DNA of 64,000 nucleotides from Galaxea fascicularis (lineage: Eukaryota; Cnidaria; Anthozoa; Scleractinia; Euphylliidae), in the NCBI GenBank assembly GCA_948470475.1, contig OX419347.1:3562572-3626571 (forward strand). The letters run 5' to 3'. The stretch's first letter is position 1. The number at the start of each line of letters is the position of its first letter. The notes beneath the pieces are model-generated. The model saw nothing but the letters and a program-made list of their open reading frames with translations, was not told where the DNA came from and did no database searches. Below, piece after piece: positions 60,301-64,000 of this stretch. A program made the translations under genes and the position numbers.

Positions 60301-60701
60301 AAACAATTCCCAACTCTTAAAAATTAATTTGTGTTCGATTTGTTTAAGGTTTTGAACAGGAAGGTATTTCCTTTTTACAGGTGTGCAAATCTACTTGGAT
60401 TTAATTTCTTCATTACAAAAAACTACCTTTAGTTGATGTGCTTATGGAAGGTGGGCAAAACTATGTTAGCAGTCAGACAATCTGCTTGGTGTGTAGCCCT
60501 TGATGAAACCCCTGGGAATTAGAGGCATGGTTTCTCACTTAACAGACAACTATTCTTTTCAACATGAATAATTATAATTATAATTGCAAATATTTTTCTA
60601 CATACCACATTGGGTCCACTGAGGATTTCCTGAAGACTAAGAGGAGAGACGCTGTCACAGAGAATCACCTTCACAGTTGCTCCACTAACAATTCCTTGGG
60701 A
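29888..60701 (-). CDS. ABCA1-like: ABCA1/4/7-type full ABC transporter, 42 exons, 5' end off window
   Basis: Exon right-left ends: 60701-60606, ~60075-59977, 59579-59514, 58236-57855, 56894-56760, 56100-55925, 55084-54959, 51227-50921, 50625-50517, 49613-49437, 49149-49026, 48566-48246, 48040-47836, 47218-47067, 46156-46049, 45678-45356, 44725-44529, 43880-43620, 43350-43043, 42594-42552, 42124-41981, 41114-40954, 40269-40065, 39755-39512, 39316-39211, 38566-38455, 38017-37957, 37861-37684, 37599-37484, 37137-36990, 36780-36660, 36225-36096, 35369-35249, 34476-34408, 34099-33993, 33480-33339, 32925-32791, 32492-32389, 32041-31949, 31460-31355, 31020-30883, 30046-29888. All junctions keep frame, giving 2204 residues. 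Order: ECD1 (with a trefoil domain), TMD1, NBD1, regulatory region, TM7, ECD2, TMD2, NBD2, VFINFA-type tail. Family members flip or export phospholipid and sterol across membranes. TM1 must be encoded to the right. Both nucleotide-binding domains have intact Walker and signature motifs, so the gene looks functional. Which of ABCA1/4/7 it answers to cannot be said; it probably predates their split. Confidence 0.95.
30374..30850. repeat. 106 bp repeat family, diverged copies with an insertion
   Basis: CTGAGCAGTACTTTCCTGTG-type units at 30374-30512 and about 30683-30850, separated by about 170 bases containing GC-rich CCCCGGCCCCCGGCCCC. Lies between the two most 3' ABCA exons. Confidence 0.65.
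31672..31833. repeat. TTAACCC-type MITE-like repeat, copy
   Basis: GATCAGTATCAAATTT...TTTTGACCTTAGGGAT, same body as 9656-9864; in an ABCA intron. Confidence 0.65.
31949..34099 (-). other. ABCA nucleotide-binding domain 2
   Basis: Exons 34099-33993, 33480-33339, 32925-32791, 32492-32389 and 32041-31949. Walker [12 protein letters not shown]-loop YCPQFDGL, signature [12 protein letters not shown], Walker [15 protein letters not shown] and H-loop TSHSMEECE are intact. Confidence 0.95.
35427..35650. repeat. CTGGTTTACAC inverted-repeat element, second copy
   Basis: Bracketed by CTGGTTTACAC and GTGTAAACCAG, with the inner inverted pair CATAAGCATAAG / CTTATGCTTACG. Compare 15143-15325. Confidence 0.75.
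35745..36022 (+). repeat. CCAAT-bearing dispersed repeat, copy 3
   Basis: TTTTGTGATTGGTTGG, TCTCAACCAATAAG, TTTTCCCGCGCTTGG, GAATTCTGATTGGTTCATCG, TTATGATTGGCC in the order of the other copies; ABCA intron. Confidence 0.75.
36328..36542. repeat. TTAACCCTTTAAACCC-ended MITE-like repeat, complete copy
   Basis: Starts TTAACCCTTTAAACCCTAAG and ends CTTAGGCTTTGAAGGATTAA, giving ~20 bp imperfect terminal inverted repeats; ~215 bp. Confidence 0.8.
36842..36940. repeat. 106 bp repeat family, single unit
   Basis: TGATGAAATCCTAAAGTGTG, AATGAAAGCTACTGAGCAGT, TTTCCTGTGGTGCTGTTT as at 8796-9033. Confidence 0.75.
38600..38870 (+). repeat. CCAAT-bearing dispersed repeat, copy 4
   Basis: GTGATTGGCCAG, TCTCAACCAATGAG, TTTTCCCGCGCTTT, GAATTCTGATTGGCTCATTG and TGTGATTGGTCAG in the family order; ABCA intron. 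Confidence 0.75.
40350..40535. repeat. Palindromic MITE in ABCA intron
   Basis: AACATTTGTTGTGGACACGA and the complementary TTGTGTCCGCAACAAATGTT flank a centre near 40440. Outer GACACATTGTTG and CAACAATGTGTCC also pair. The arms are imperfect overall. Confidence 0.75.
40580..40930. repeat. Two inverted-orientation TTAACCC-type repeats in tandem
   Basis: TACAAGGAGAAATTTGATGC and TGATCACTCTTAGATC-like ends occur twice in succession, reverse to 9656-9864. The second copy ends just before exon 41114-40954. Confidence 0.7.
40954..43350 (-). other. ABCA regulatory region after NBD1
   Basis: Exons 43350-43043 ([22 protein letters not shown]), 42594-42552 ([14 protein letters not shown]), 42124-41981 and 41114-40954. 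The 42124-41981 exon is Arg/Ser-rich ([16 protein letters not shown]), with candidate basophilic-kinase sites, and has DREQLL, a dileucine-type trafficking motif. Motif functions are inferred only. Confidence 0.8.
42742..42930. repeat. Palindromic MITE, ~75 bp arms
   Basis: CTTCTAATACGCCATTTTGC... and ...GCAAAATGGCGTATTAGAAG pair at the outer ends; ATTGTGGGTAGATCCAGTC and GACTGGATCTACCCACAAT pair inside. The whole element is one near-perfect hairpin in an ABCA intron. Confidence 0.88.
43620..45678 (-). other. ABCA nucleotide-binding domain 1
   Basis: Exons 45678-45356, 44725-44529 and 43880-43620. Walker [12 protein letters not shown]-loop CPQYNVLF, signature [10 protein letters not shown], Walker [14 protein letters not shown] and H-loop STHHMDEAD are all present and intact. 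Confidence 0.95.
45768..45962 (+). repeat. CCAAT-bearing dispersed repeat, copy 5
   Basis: CTGATTGGTTGG, TTCTTAACCAATGAG, GAATTCTGATTGGCTCATTG; shorter than the other copies; ABCA intron. Confidence 0.7.
46850..47000. repeat. Palindromic MITE with 60 bp arms and TA flanks
   Basis: Arms 46850-46909 and 46940-47000 pair with one single-base indel (TAGGCCATATTGGTATTCTC... / ...GAGAATACCAATATGGCCTA). The TA next to GGCC at both ends fits a Tc1/mariner-type TA target duplication. Lies just upstream of ABCA exon 47218-47067 on the donor side. Confidence 0.88.
50340..50425. repeat. (TCTG)n imperfect microsatellite
   Basis: CTGTCTGTC units with interruptions; produces low-complexity frames on both strands near ABCA exon 50625-50517. 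Confidence 0.85.
51309..51350. repeat. (TAA)n tract at retrotransposon 5' side
   Basis: AATAATATAAATAATAATAA and further units, next to the truncated 5' end. Confidence 0.85.
51377..51789 (+). pseudogene. Reverse transcriptase, first part (fingers)
   Basis: Open from just after the microsatellite: [50 protein letters not shown]. The frame is cut by the 51790 insertion right after the LPLMW block; the block resumes at 52536 with [16 protein letters not shown]. Confidence 0.85.
51790..51869. repeat. Left 80 bp terminal inverted repeat of nested element
   Basis: Exact reverse complement of the right end (52447-52526). Contains its own internal inverted pair (GCAGAGGTCTCTTC / GAAGAGACCTCTGC). 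Confidence 0.92.
52056..52364 (+). pseudogene. RecQ-type helicase fragment inside the nested element
   Basis: About 100 codons: [20 protein letters not shown], then [15 protein letters not shown] (Walker A) and [14 protein letters not shown] (motif Ia). This is the start of a RecQ/WRN-like DEAD/H helicase core; the DEVH box and the rest are absent. Either the remnant of an autonomous element's own helicase or a captured host exon (Pack-MULE-like). Confidence 0.8.
52447..52526. repeat. Right 80 bp terminal inverted repeat of nested element
   Basis: Mirror of 51790-51869, followed directly by the second copy of the target duplication CTGATGTGG. Confidence 0.92.
52527..53149 (+). pseudogene. 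Reverse transcriptase, second part (palm), frameshifted
   Basis: [48 protein letters not shown] in one frame to 52844; then frame loss; then [20 protein letters not shown] and [16 protein letters not shown] in another frame. Decayed. Confidence 0.82.
53316..54446 (+). CDS. Zinc knuckle and restriction-like endonuclease, C-terminal part of the retrotransposon protein
   Basis: 376 open codons. Residues ~190-205 hold [18 protein letters not shown] (CCHC knuckle). Residues ~265-300 hold [17 protein letters not shown] and [10 protein letters not shown] (the PD-(D/E)xK-type core), with VEKYQDLK following. It ends [15 protein letters not shown], then TGA. The intact frame is only the 3' portion of a longer polyprotein and is unlikely to act alone. 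Confidence 0.8.
   Translation: MGETITAINTWAVAVFRYGAGILEWKESELKNVDRKSRKAMTMYGALHPKSDVDRLYIKRKEGGRGQMSVEHCVRGEENSLGFYVANSEEDLIRGVSAAKTINTEDVLTSGEFKNQRAQELKQNWTEKKMHGQFVREMPENVDKTWQWLSKCDLKIGTEALLCAAQEQAIRTNYVKHHIDKTSESPLCRLCGKKGESVQHLVCGCKKLAQKEYKRRHDNVAKKVHWEFCKKNGLEHTKKWYEHVPEGVVENEEVKVLWDINVQCDNVIEARRPDIIVIDKKERKGLIIDIAVPADVRVEEKEREKVEKYQDLKREIGRLWKLKKVEVVPVVIGALGSVTKGFDRWIEKLDITFSVGVVQKTALLGTARILRKVLEM
54547..54567. repeat. (TAA)n tract at retrotransposon 3' end
   Basis: AATAATAATAATAATAA directly after the element; partner of the tract at 51309-51350. Confidence 0.85.
54757..54949. repeat. TTAACCC-type MITE-like repeat abutting ABCA exon
   Basis: TTAACCCTTTAAACCCTAAG start; the body runs to TTTAAATTTTGATC, about 10 bases from the donor of ABCA exon 55084-54959. 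Right end truncated. Confidence 0.75.
55688..55870. repeat. 106 bp repeat family, ~1.7 units
   Basis: AATGAAAGCTACTGAGCAGT, TTTCCTGTGGTGCTGTTT, AAGGTGGTTC blocks as at 8796-9033; next to ABCA exon 56100-55925. Confidence 0.75.
56470..56650 (-). repeat. Possible tRNA-derived SINE
   Basis: The minus strand reads TGGCCAAGTCGGACTTGAGA (box A-like) then GATTCAAATCC (box B-like). Only promoter-like boxes are seen; weak. Confidence 0.35.
56760..56894 (-). other. Trefoil (P-type) domain exon inside the ABCA gene
   Basis: 135 bp (45 codons), phase 1 at both ends, encoding [19 protein letters not shown] and then [15 protein letters not shown] plus RFCFYK. This is a complete trefoil: six cysteines in trefoil spacing, the R-x-DCG(W)PGI core and the CC pair. 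Splice borders are canonical and in frame with exons 58236-57855 and 56100-55925. Trefoil domains occur in TFF peptides, zona pellucida proteins and GH31 glucosidases, where they aid protein or glycan contacts. I know of no vertebrate ABCA1/4/7 protein with one in this loop. Confidence 0.88.
57600..57787. repeat. Long palindromic MITE next to ABCA exon
   Basis: GGCCATTTCCAAAT... pairs with ...ATTCAGAAATGGCC; AGTCTAGGTGCTCA pairs with TGAGCACCTAGACT (57638-57750). The ATTTTCACTCACAT core is also complementary. Confidence 0.82.
57855..60701 (-). other. ABCA first extracellular loop, first visible exons
   Basis: Exons 60701-60606, 60075-59977, 59579-59514 and 58236-57855 encode a soluble segment with N-glycosylation sequons (NNT, NLT, NRT). 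The 58236-57855 exon holds a Ser/Gly/Asn-rich low-complexity run (residues of the type [19 protein letters not shown]) between conserved cysteines. Sequence match to vertebrate ABCA1 is weak here; the assignment rests on in-phase joining to clear ABCA exons downstream. Confidence 0.75.
59018..59412. repeat. TTAACCC-type repeat split by a ~180 bp insertion
   Basis: The CCCTTTAACCCTAGGAGTGA start and the CTTCAGGTTTAAAGGCTTA end belong to one element. Its GAGTGGTCACAAGAATT centre is interrupted at about 59093 by a block starting GGGGTCTCATTAG and ending AAACCCCTGT, with GTCACA on both sides. Confidence 0.65.
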
Positions 60702-60905
60702 CTGAAAAACATAATGTAATTCCAAAGTATGCATATGTTGCAGGTAAAAATTGAATTCAGAGAAAAAAATTTTAAGCTAGGTTAATTCTCAAACCCATTG
60801 TCTCCTAAGCCTATAATAATATTCTTGAAATTATTATTAAGGGTTAGGAGAAAAAGGAAATTGATTTTCAACCTAAGTTAAAAATCAATTTAATAAATAA
60901 TACCG

Positions 60906-60910
60906 GTAAT

Positions 60911-60951
<41 letters not shown>

Positions 60952-60955
60952 CAAT
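60906..60955. repeat. (AAT)n microsatellite
   Basis: About 15 AAT units with no retrotransposon in it; an empty example of the target type used at 51350/54547. Confidence 0.9.
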
Positions 60956-61102
60956 AATACCTTAATTAGCCTTCCCCAAGGGGTTTTTCAAGACTAATTT
61001 ACAGTACTGTTTTGGGGACTTTTAACCAGACTGCATGGTACAGTCCTTTATCTCCTAACCCTAATTTTACCTGAATTTAATTTTTAACAGCAACACAAAT
61101 AG

Positions 61103-61178
61103 AGGGTGCATGGTCAAGTGGTTAGGGAGTGAAAAATTGTAATCCAAAGGTCCTGGGTTCAAGTCCTGTTTTTACCAA
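61103..61178 (+). repeat. tRNA-like SINE fragment
   Basis: GGTGCATGGTCAAGTGGTTAG (box A, shown in part) and GGGTTCAAGTCC (box B) 25 bases apart, ending TTTACC that can pair with the 5' end. Anticodon arm poor, so a SINE head rather than a tRNA gene. Confidence 0.5.
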
Positions 61179-61267
61179 ACCCAATACCTTAGAGCTTTTG
61201 CTTAGGGTGCTATAAAAAATGTCATTATTATTACTCTAGGCAGCCCAGTGTACCAAAGTATAATTAT

Positions 61268-61548
61268 AATTCTAAAATTAAACGAGACTTACCTTAAGTC
61301 GATGTTTGATTGGAATTCTATCTCGTCGCCAGTCAGGAACGAAGGAGTTACATGAGAAGCATGCGCGTGCTAGCTAGTCAATCTTGAAAGACGAGCGTGA
61401 ACAGGGAGTGAGGAACGAAGGAGTTAGGGTGGGAGAAAAAACCTTCTCACAAAGGGAAGGGCATGTAACTCCTTCGTTCCTGACTGGCGACGAGATAGAA
61501 TTCCAATCAAACATCGACTTAAGGTAAGTCTCGTTTAATTTTAGAATT
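61268..61548. repeat. DIRS 3' inverted repeats: perfect 87 bp arms
   Basis: Arms 61268-61354 and 61462-61548 are exact reverse complements around a 107 bp loop. The loop has another copy of GAGGAACGAAGGAGTTA. A diverged direct copy (AATTCTAGCTCGTCACCAGTC) follows at about 61545-61600. This suits the terminal repeat and internal complementary region of DIRS elements. Confidence 0.9.
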
Positions 61549-61800
61549 CTAGCTCGTCACCAGTCCTAGTCACTGCGGAGCTACATGAGATTTGAAAGAC
61601 CTGATCACGCGAGGTAGCCACATACAAAAGATGGTTCAAAAATAGCCATTTTAATAATAGCAGCTTTCCCATACGATAACAATCTAGTGAATAACAACCG
61701 GAAACTGCAAACGCAATTGTTACGTGACACCGTTACGAAAACGAACAATAACAATGTTGTTCATAAGTCAGAGAGTGAGTCACAAATAGAGTAAGTCTTG

Positions 61801-62946
61801 CTAGGCAGAAATGTTCTGGAAATGTGTTAAGATACTGGAGCCAAAGTTCCGTTCAACTGGCTTGTGATAATGTTTGGCAAAGGTCTGGGCATTGGACCAG
61901 CCGCCTGCTTTGAGGATTTCAGCGAGAGTGAGACCACTTTGAACACCATACGAGGTAGAGGCGGGCCTAGCGCTGTTGCCGGAGAATGTTCCTGTATCAA
62001 TTCCCGAGTCCTGTAGAACACTTTTGGCCCATTTCCCTACGGTGGAGTTGGAGACTGGTCTGTGCGGCTTGGCATAGCTGATAAGCAACTTGGTATCGTG
62101 TGTAGCTCGGAGTGGTTTCGTACACGCTATGTACTGCTTGAGATGTGTCACTATGCAAAGTGATTCGTCCTGTGGGTATGCCAACAGCTCAATGGGCGCG
62201 AGATGTTTGCCGGGCCTGGTAGTTTTGAGTTTGTCGCCAATAGTAAACACTATTCTCTCTGGGAGTTCTTGCATGAGGGCAATATCAAGCTTCGTAAGGG
62301 TCTGACATCGCTGACCCGTCAATAAACAGAGGAGCATAGTGGTTTTCTTAGTTAGAGTTTTCAAGTCCAAATGTGTTGGGGAACCTAAGGTTCGGAGGTG
62401 TGTAAGTACTACACTTACATCCCAGATGGAGCTATATCTGGGCAAGGAGGGTTTAAGTTCGAAAACGCCCTTTAGAAAGCGAGCCACTAAAGGGTGTGTT
62501 CCAAAGGTTATGTTTGTGGTTAAAATTAGCACAGAAGACAGTGCGGATCGGGCAGTGTTTATCGCGCTGTAGCCAACACCGGAGGCGAACAAGGTTGCTA
62601 GGAAGTCAATTCCGTTCTCTACAGTCGCGCTCAATCGATTTATCCCCTTTGCTTGACAGAACTGCTCCCACCGTTTTAGATAGACATCGTACTGTTTAGT
62701 GGTGCCTTTACGCCAAGAAGCCATTATGATCTCTTTGGCCTCTGGGGAGATGTCGTGACTAGTTAAGGTTTGCCTGATAATAGGCAGACCAGGAGGGAGA
62801 GTTGCTTGTGTAATGGATGAGCCAGATCGGGCATGTTGGGGAGATGTAAAAGCCCTTTGGAGGGTTTGAGCGGAACATAGTCGCAAATTGTCATTTGCAT
62901 CGCCAGGGGGAACCATGCTTGCGTGGGCCAATGTGGTAACACGCAT
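61801..62946 (-). CDS. DIRS tyrosine recombinase
   Basis: 381 codons. N-terminal SAM-like core-binding part (WEQFCQAKGINRLSATVENG, FLATLFASGVGYSAINTARS), then the catalytic part with LLCLLTGQRCQTL (first Arg), GNSARPASTSYGV (second Arg) and GGWSNAQTFAKHYHKP (Trp box and Tyr). The usual His of the HxxR box is Asn here (GNSAR). It overlaps the preceding RT/RNase H frame by 184 bases. In the family this enzyme integrates the circular cDNA without target duplication. Confidence 0.88.
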   Translation of the reverse strand: MRVTTLAHASMVPPGDANDNLRLCSAQTLQRAFTSPQHARSGSSITQATLPPGLPIIRQTLTSHDISPEAKEIIMASWRKGTTKQYDVYLKRWEQFCQAKGINRLSATVENGIDFLATLFASGVGYSAINTARSALSSVLILTTNITFGTHPLVARFLKGVFELKPSLPRYSSIWDVSVVLTHLRTLGSPTHLDLKTLTKKTTMLLCLLTGQRCQTLTKLDIALMQELPERIVFTIGDKLKTTRPGKHLAPIELLAYPQDESLCIVTHLKQYIACTKPLRATHDTKLLISYAKPHRPVSNSTVGKWAKSVLQDSGIDTGTFSGNSARPASTSYGVQSGLTLAEILKAGGWSNAQTFAKHYHKPVERNFGSSILTHFQNISA

Positions 62947-64000
62947 ACCCCCTTCGCCTTGTTTTCCTTTATTTTCTTCAAAACAGCAGGAATCACACTG
63001 AAAGGAGGAAAGGCATAAAATTTTTGAGTGGACCAGTCAAGGGAAAAAGCATCAATCGCAACTGCGCCTGGGTCAGGTCTGTATGCGACATAGCGGGTGA
63101 ACTGCGCGTTTAGTCTTGAAGCAAAGAGATCGATTTCTGGGGTGAAATCGAGCTGGAGTAAGGCGCGTGAGAGGGAGCTCTTATCAAGCATCCACTCGGT
63201 CTCCGTTTTCGATTGGCGGGATTCTAGGTCTGCCTGCTGGTTGGATTTCCCTGCTATGTGGGCTGCGCTGAGCCAGAGGTTACGTGAGACGCACCATAAC
63301 CACAGCTCTTTAGATAGCGCGTTCAAAGCATCCGAATGACATGTTCCCATGTGGTTTATGACAGCTACGGCTGTGGTATTGTCGATCATCAATCGGATAT
63401 GCGTATCACGAAGCGATTGACAAAAAACCTGTAAGCCGAGAAAAACCGCCAAAAGTTCGAGATAATTTATGTGATGCGTAGACTCATGTGCGGCCCATAG
63501 ACCGCCAGTGGAACGAGTGCCAAACACCGCTCCCCAGCCGTCGTTAGAGGCGTCTGTAGTGAGTGTGTGGCCGGGGTTTCCCCGTGTCAAAAAATTGTAA
63601 GACTCAGTCACGTTATCCACCCACCATTCAAGTTCCCCAACGGCTTGGGGTGAAAGAACGATATTCTTATCAAAATTCCACCGATTCGCACGTAGTGCAG
63701 TTAGTTTGTCGCGTTCGAGGGATCGATAGTATAGAGGCCCATAGCAAACGCCGGGAAAGGAAGACACTAATTTCCCGATTACCCGCGCTAAGTCCCTAAT
63801 AGAGGGGGAGGGGCTGGTAAGCAAGGCTTGACAGGCCGTTTTCAACCCCGTAGCTTTCGCTGGGGTCAACCTAATTGTCATGTCTCGAGAGTCCAAGATA
63901 AAACCCAAAAATTCGAGTCGTTGGGTGGGGTTGAAGGTGGATTTGTCAGGATGTGTGACCAAACCCAAAGAGTCAATCAACTGTACCGTATCTACAACAT
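62763..64000 (-). CDS. DIRS reverse transcriptase C-terminus and RNase H, partial
   Basis: The frame is open to the right edge, so it is the C-terminal part. RT thumb-side block LGLVTHPDKSTFNPTQRLEF, connection LARVIGKLVSSFPGVCYGPL, and RNase H motifs TTDASNDGWGAVF (first Asp), NYLELLAVFLGL (Glu) and LMIDNTTAVAVINH (Asp). The rest (FAFPPFSVI, PHWPTQAWFPLA-like) is the C-terminal extension common to DIRS Pol. No stop or shift within the window. Confidence 0.88.
   Translation of the reverse strand, partial: VVDTVQLIDSLGLVTHPDKSTFNPTQRLEFLGFILDSRDMTIRLTPAKATGLKTACQALLTSPSPSIRDLARVIGKLVSSFPGVCYGPLYYRSLERDKLTALRANRWNFDKNIVLSPQAVGELEWWVDNVTESYNFLTRGNPGHTLTTDASNDGWGAVFGTRSTGGLWAAHESTHHINYLELLAVFLGLQVFCQSLRDTHIRLMIDNTTAVAVINHMGTCHSDALNALSKELWLWCVSRNLWLSAAHIAGKSNQQADLESRQSKTETEWMLDKSSLSRALLQLDFTPEIDLFASRLNAQFTRYVAYRPDPGAVAIDAFSLDWSTQKFYAFPPFSVIPAVLKKIKENKAKGVCVLPHWPTQAWFPLAMQMTICDYVPLKPSKGLLHLPNMPDLAHPLHKQLSLLVCLLSGKP

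Larger units (their letters stand above)
60702..61267. other. ABCA intron segment before DIRS element
   Basis: No ABCA exon seen. Holds the AAT tract (60906-60955) and a tRNA-like SINE fragment (61103-61178). Confidence 0.55.
61268..64000 (-). mobile_element. DIRS-type tyrosine-recombinase retrotransposon, 3' portion
   Basis: Reverse transcriptase/RNase H frame overlapping a tyrosine recombinase frame, with no integrase or LTR, and an inverted-repeat structure at the 3' end: the DIRS layout. Sense matches the ABCA gene, which most likely has its remaining 5' exon(s) beyond the right edge, so the element would be intronic. The 5' half is off the window. Confidence 0.88.

Noticed and set aside
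1..64000. CRISPR arrays, bacterial operons, riboswitches
   Set aside because: Regular spaced repeats are absent, genes are spliced, and all features point to an animal genome.

Overview
This 64 kb window is animal nuclear DNA. It has intron-rich genes with GT-AG splicing, gene order typical of a compact invertebrate genome, and a heavy load of short inverted-repeat elements. Repeat content (DIRS-type YR element, RLE-type non-LTR element, CCAAT-bearing and 'TTAACCCTTTAAACCC'-ended repeats) and protein similarity suggest an anthozoan, most likely a stony coral. The species cannot be fixed from the sequence alone, and this assignment is an inference.

Layout, left to right: (i) 56-3815 (+), the last eight exons of a gene for a divergent carboxyltransferase of the methylcrotonyl-CoA carboxylase beta family; the 5' part lies off the left edge. 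(ii) 3816-7827, intergenic, repeats and no gene I can support. (iii) 7828-21520 (-), a 22-exon gene for a patched/sterol-sensing-domain membrane protein of the RND superfamily (PTCHD3-like). (iv) 21521-23050, a head-to-head intergenic region with CCAAT boxes and a perfect CRE. (v) 23051-27742 (+), centlein (CNTLN), a centrosomal coiled-coil protein with most of its coding sequence in one 3 kb exon. (vi) 27743-29887, tail-to-tail intergenic. (vii) 29888-60701 (-), 42 exons of a full-length ABCA transporter of the ABCA1/4/7 type. All junctions keep frame and give 2204 residues. The first exon(s), with TM1, lie beyond the right edge. (viii) 61268-64000 (-), the 3' part of a DIRS-type tyrosine-recombinase retrotransposon, probably inside an upstream ABCA intron.

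The most unusual protein-level feature is a complete six-cysteine trefoil (P-type) domain in a symmetric phase 1-1 exon (56760-56894), inserted in the first extracellular loop of the ABCA transporter. It looks like exon shuffling.

The most unusual DNA-level feature is a Russian-doll insertion in an ABCA intron. A 5'-truncated RLE-type non-LTR retrotransposon lies between (TAA)n tracts (about 51353-54566). Its reverse-transcriptase domain is split by a 737 bp element with perfect 80 bp terminal inverted repeats and a 9 bp target duplication. That element carries a fragment of a RecQ-like helicase.

The genes are otherwise functionally unrelated: mitochondrial acyl-CoA carboxylase family, sterol/lipid-type membrane transporters (PTCHD-like and ABCA1-like), and a centrosome protein. 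I see no operon or obvious shared pathway, apart from the loose theme of two lipid-type membrane proteins flanking centlein.
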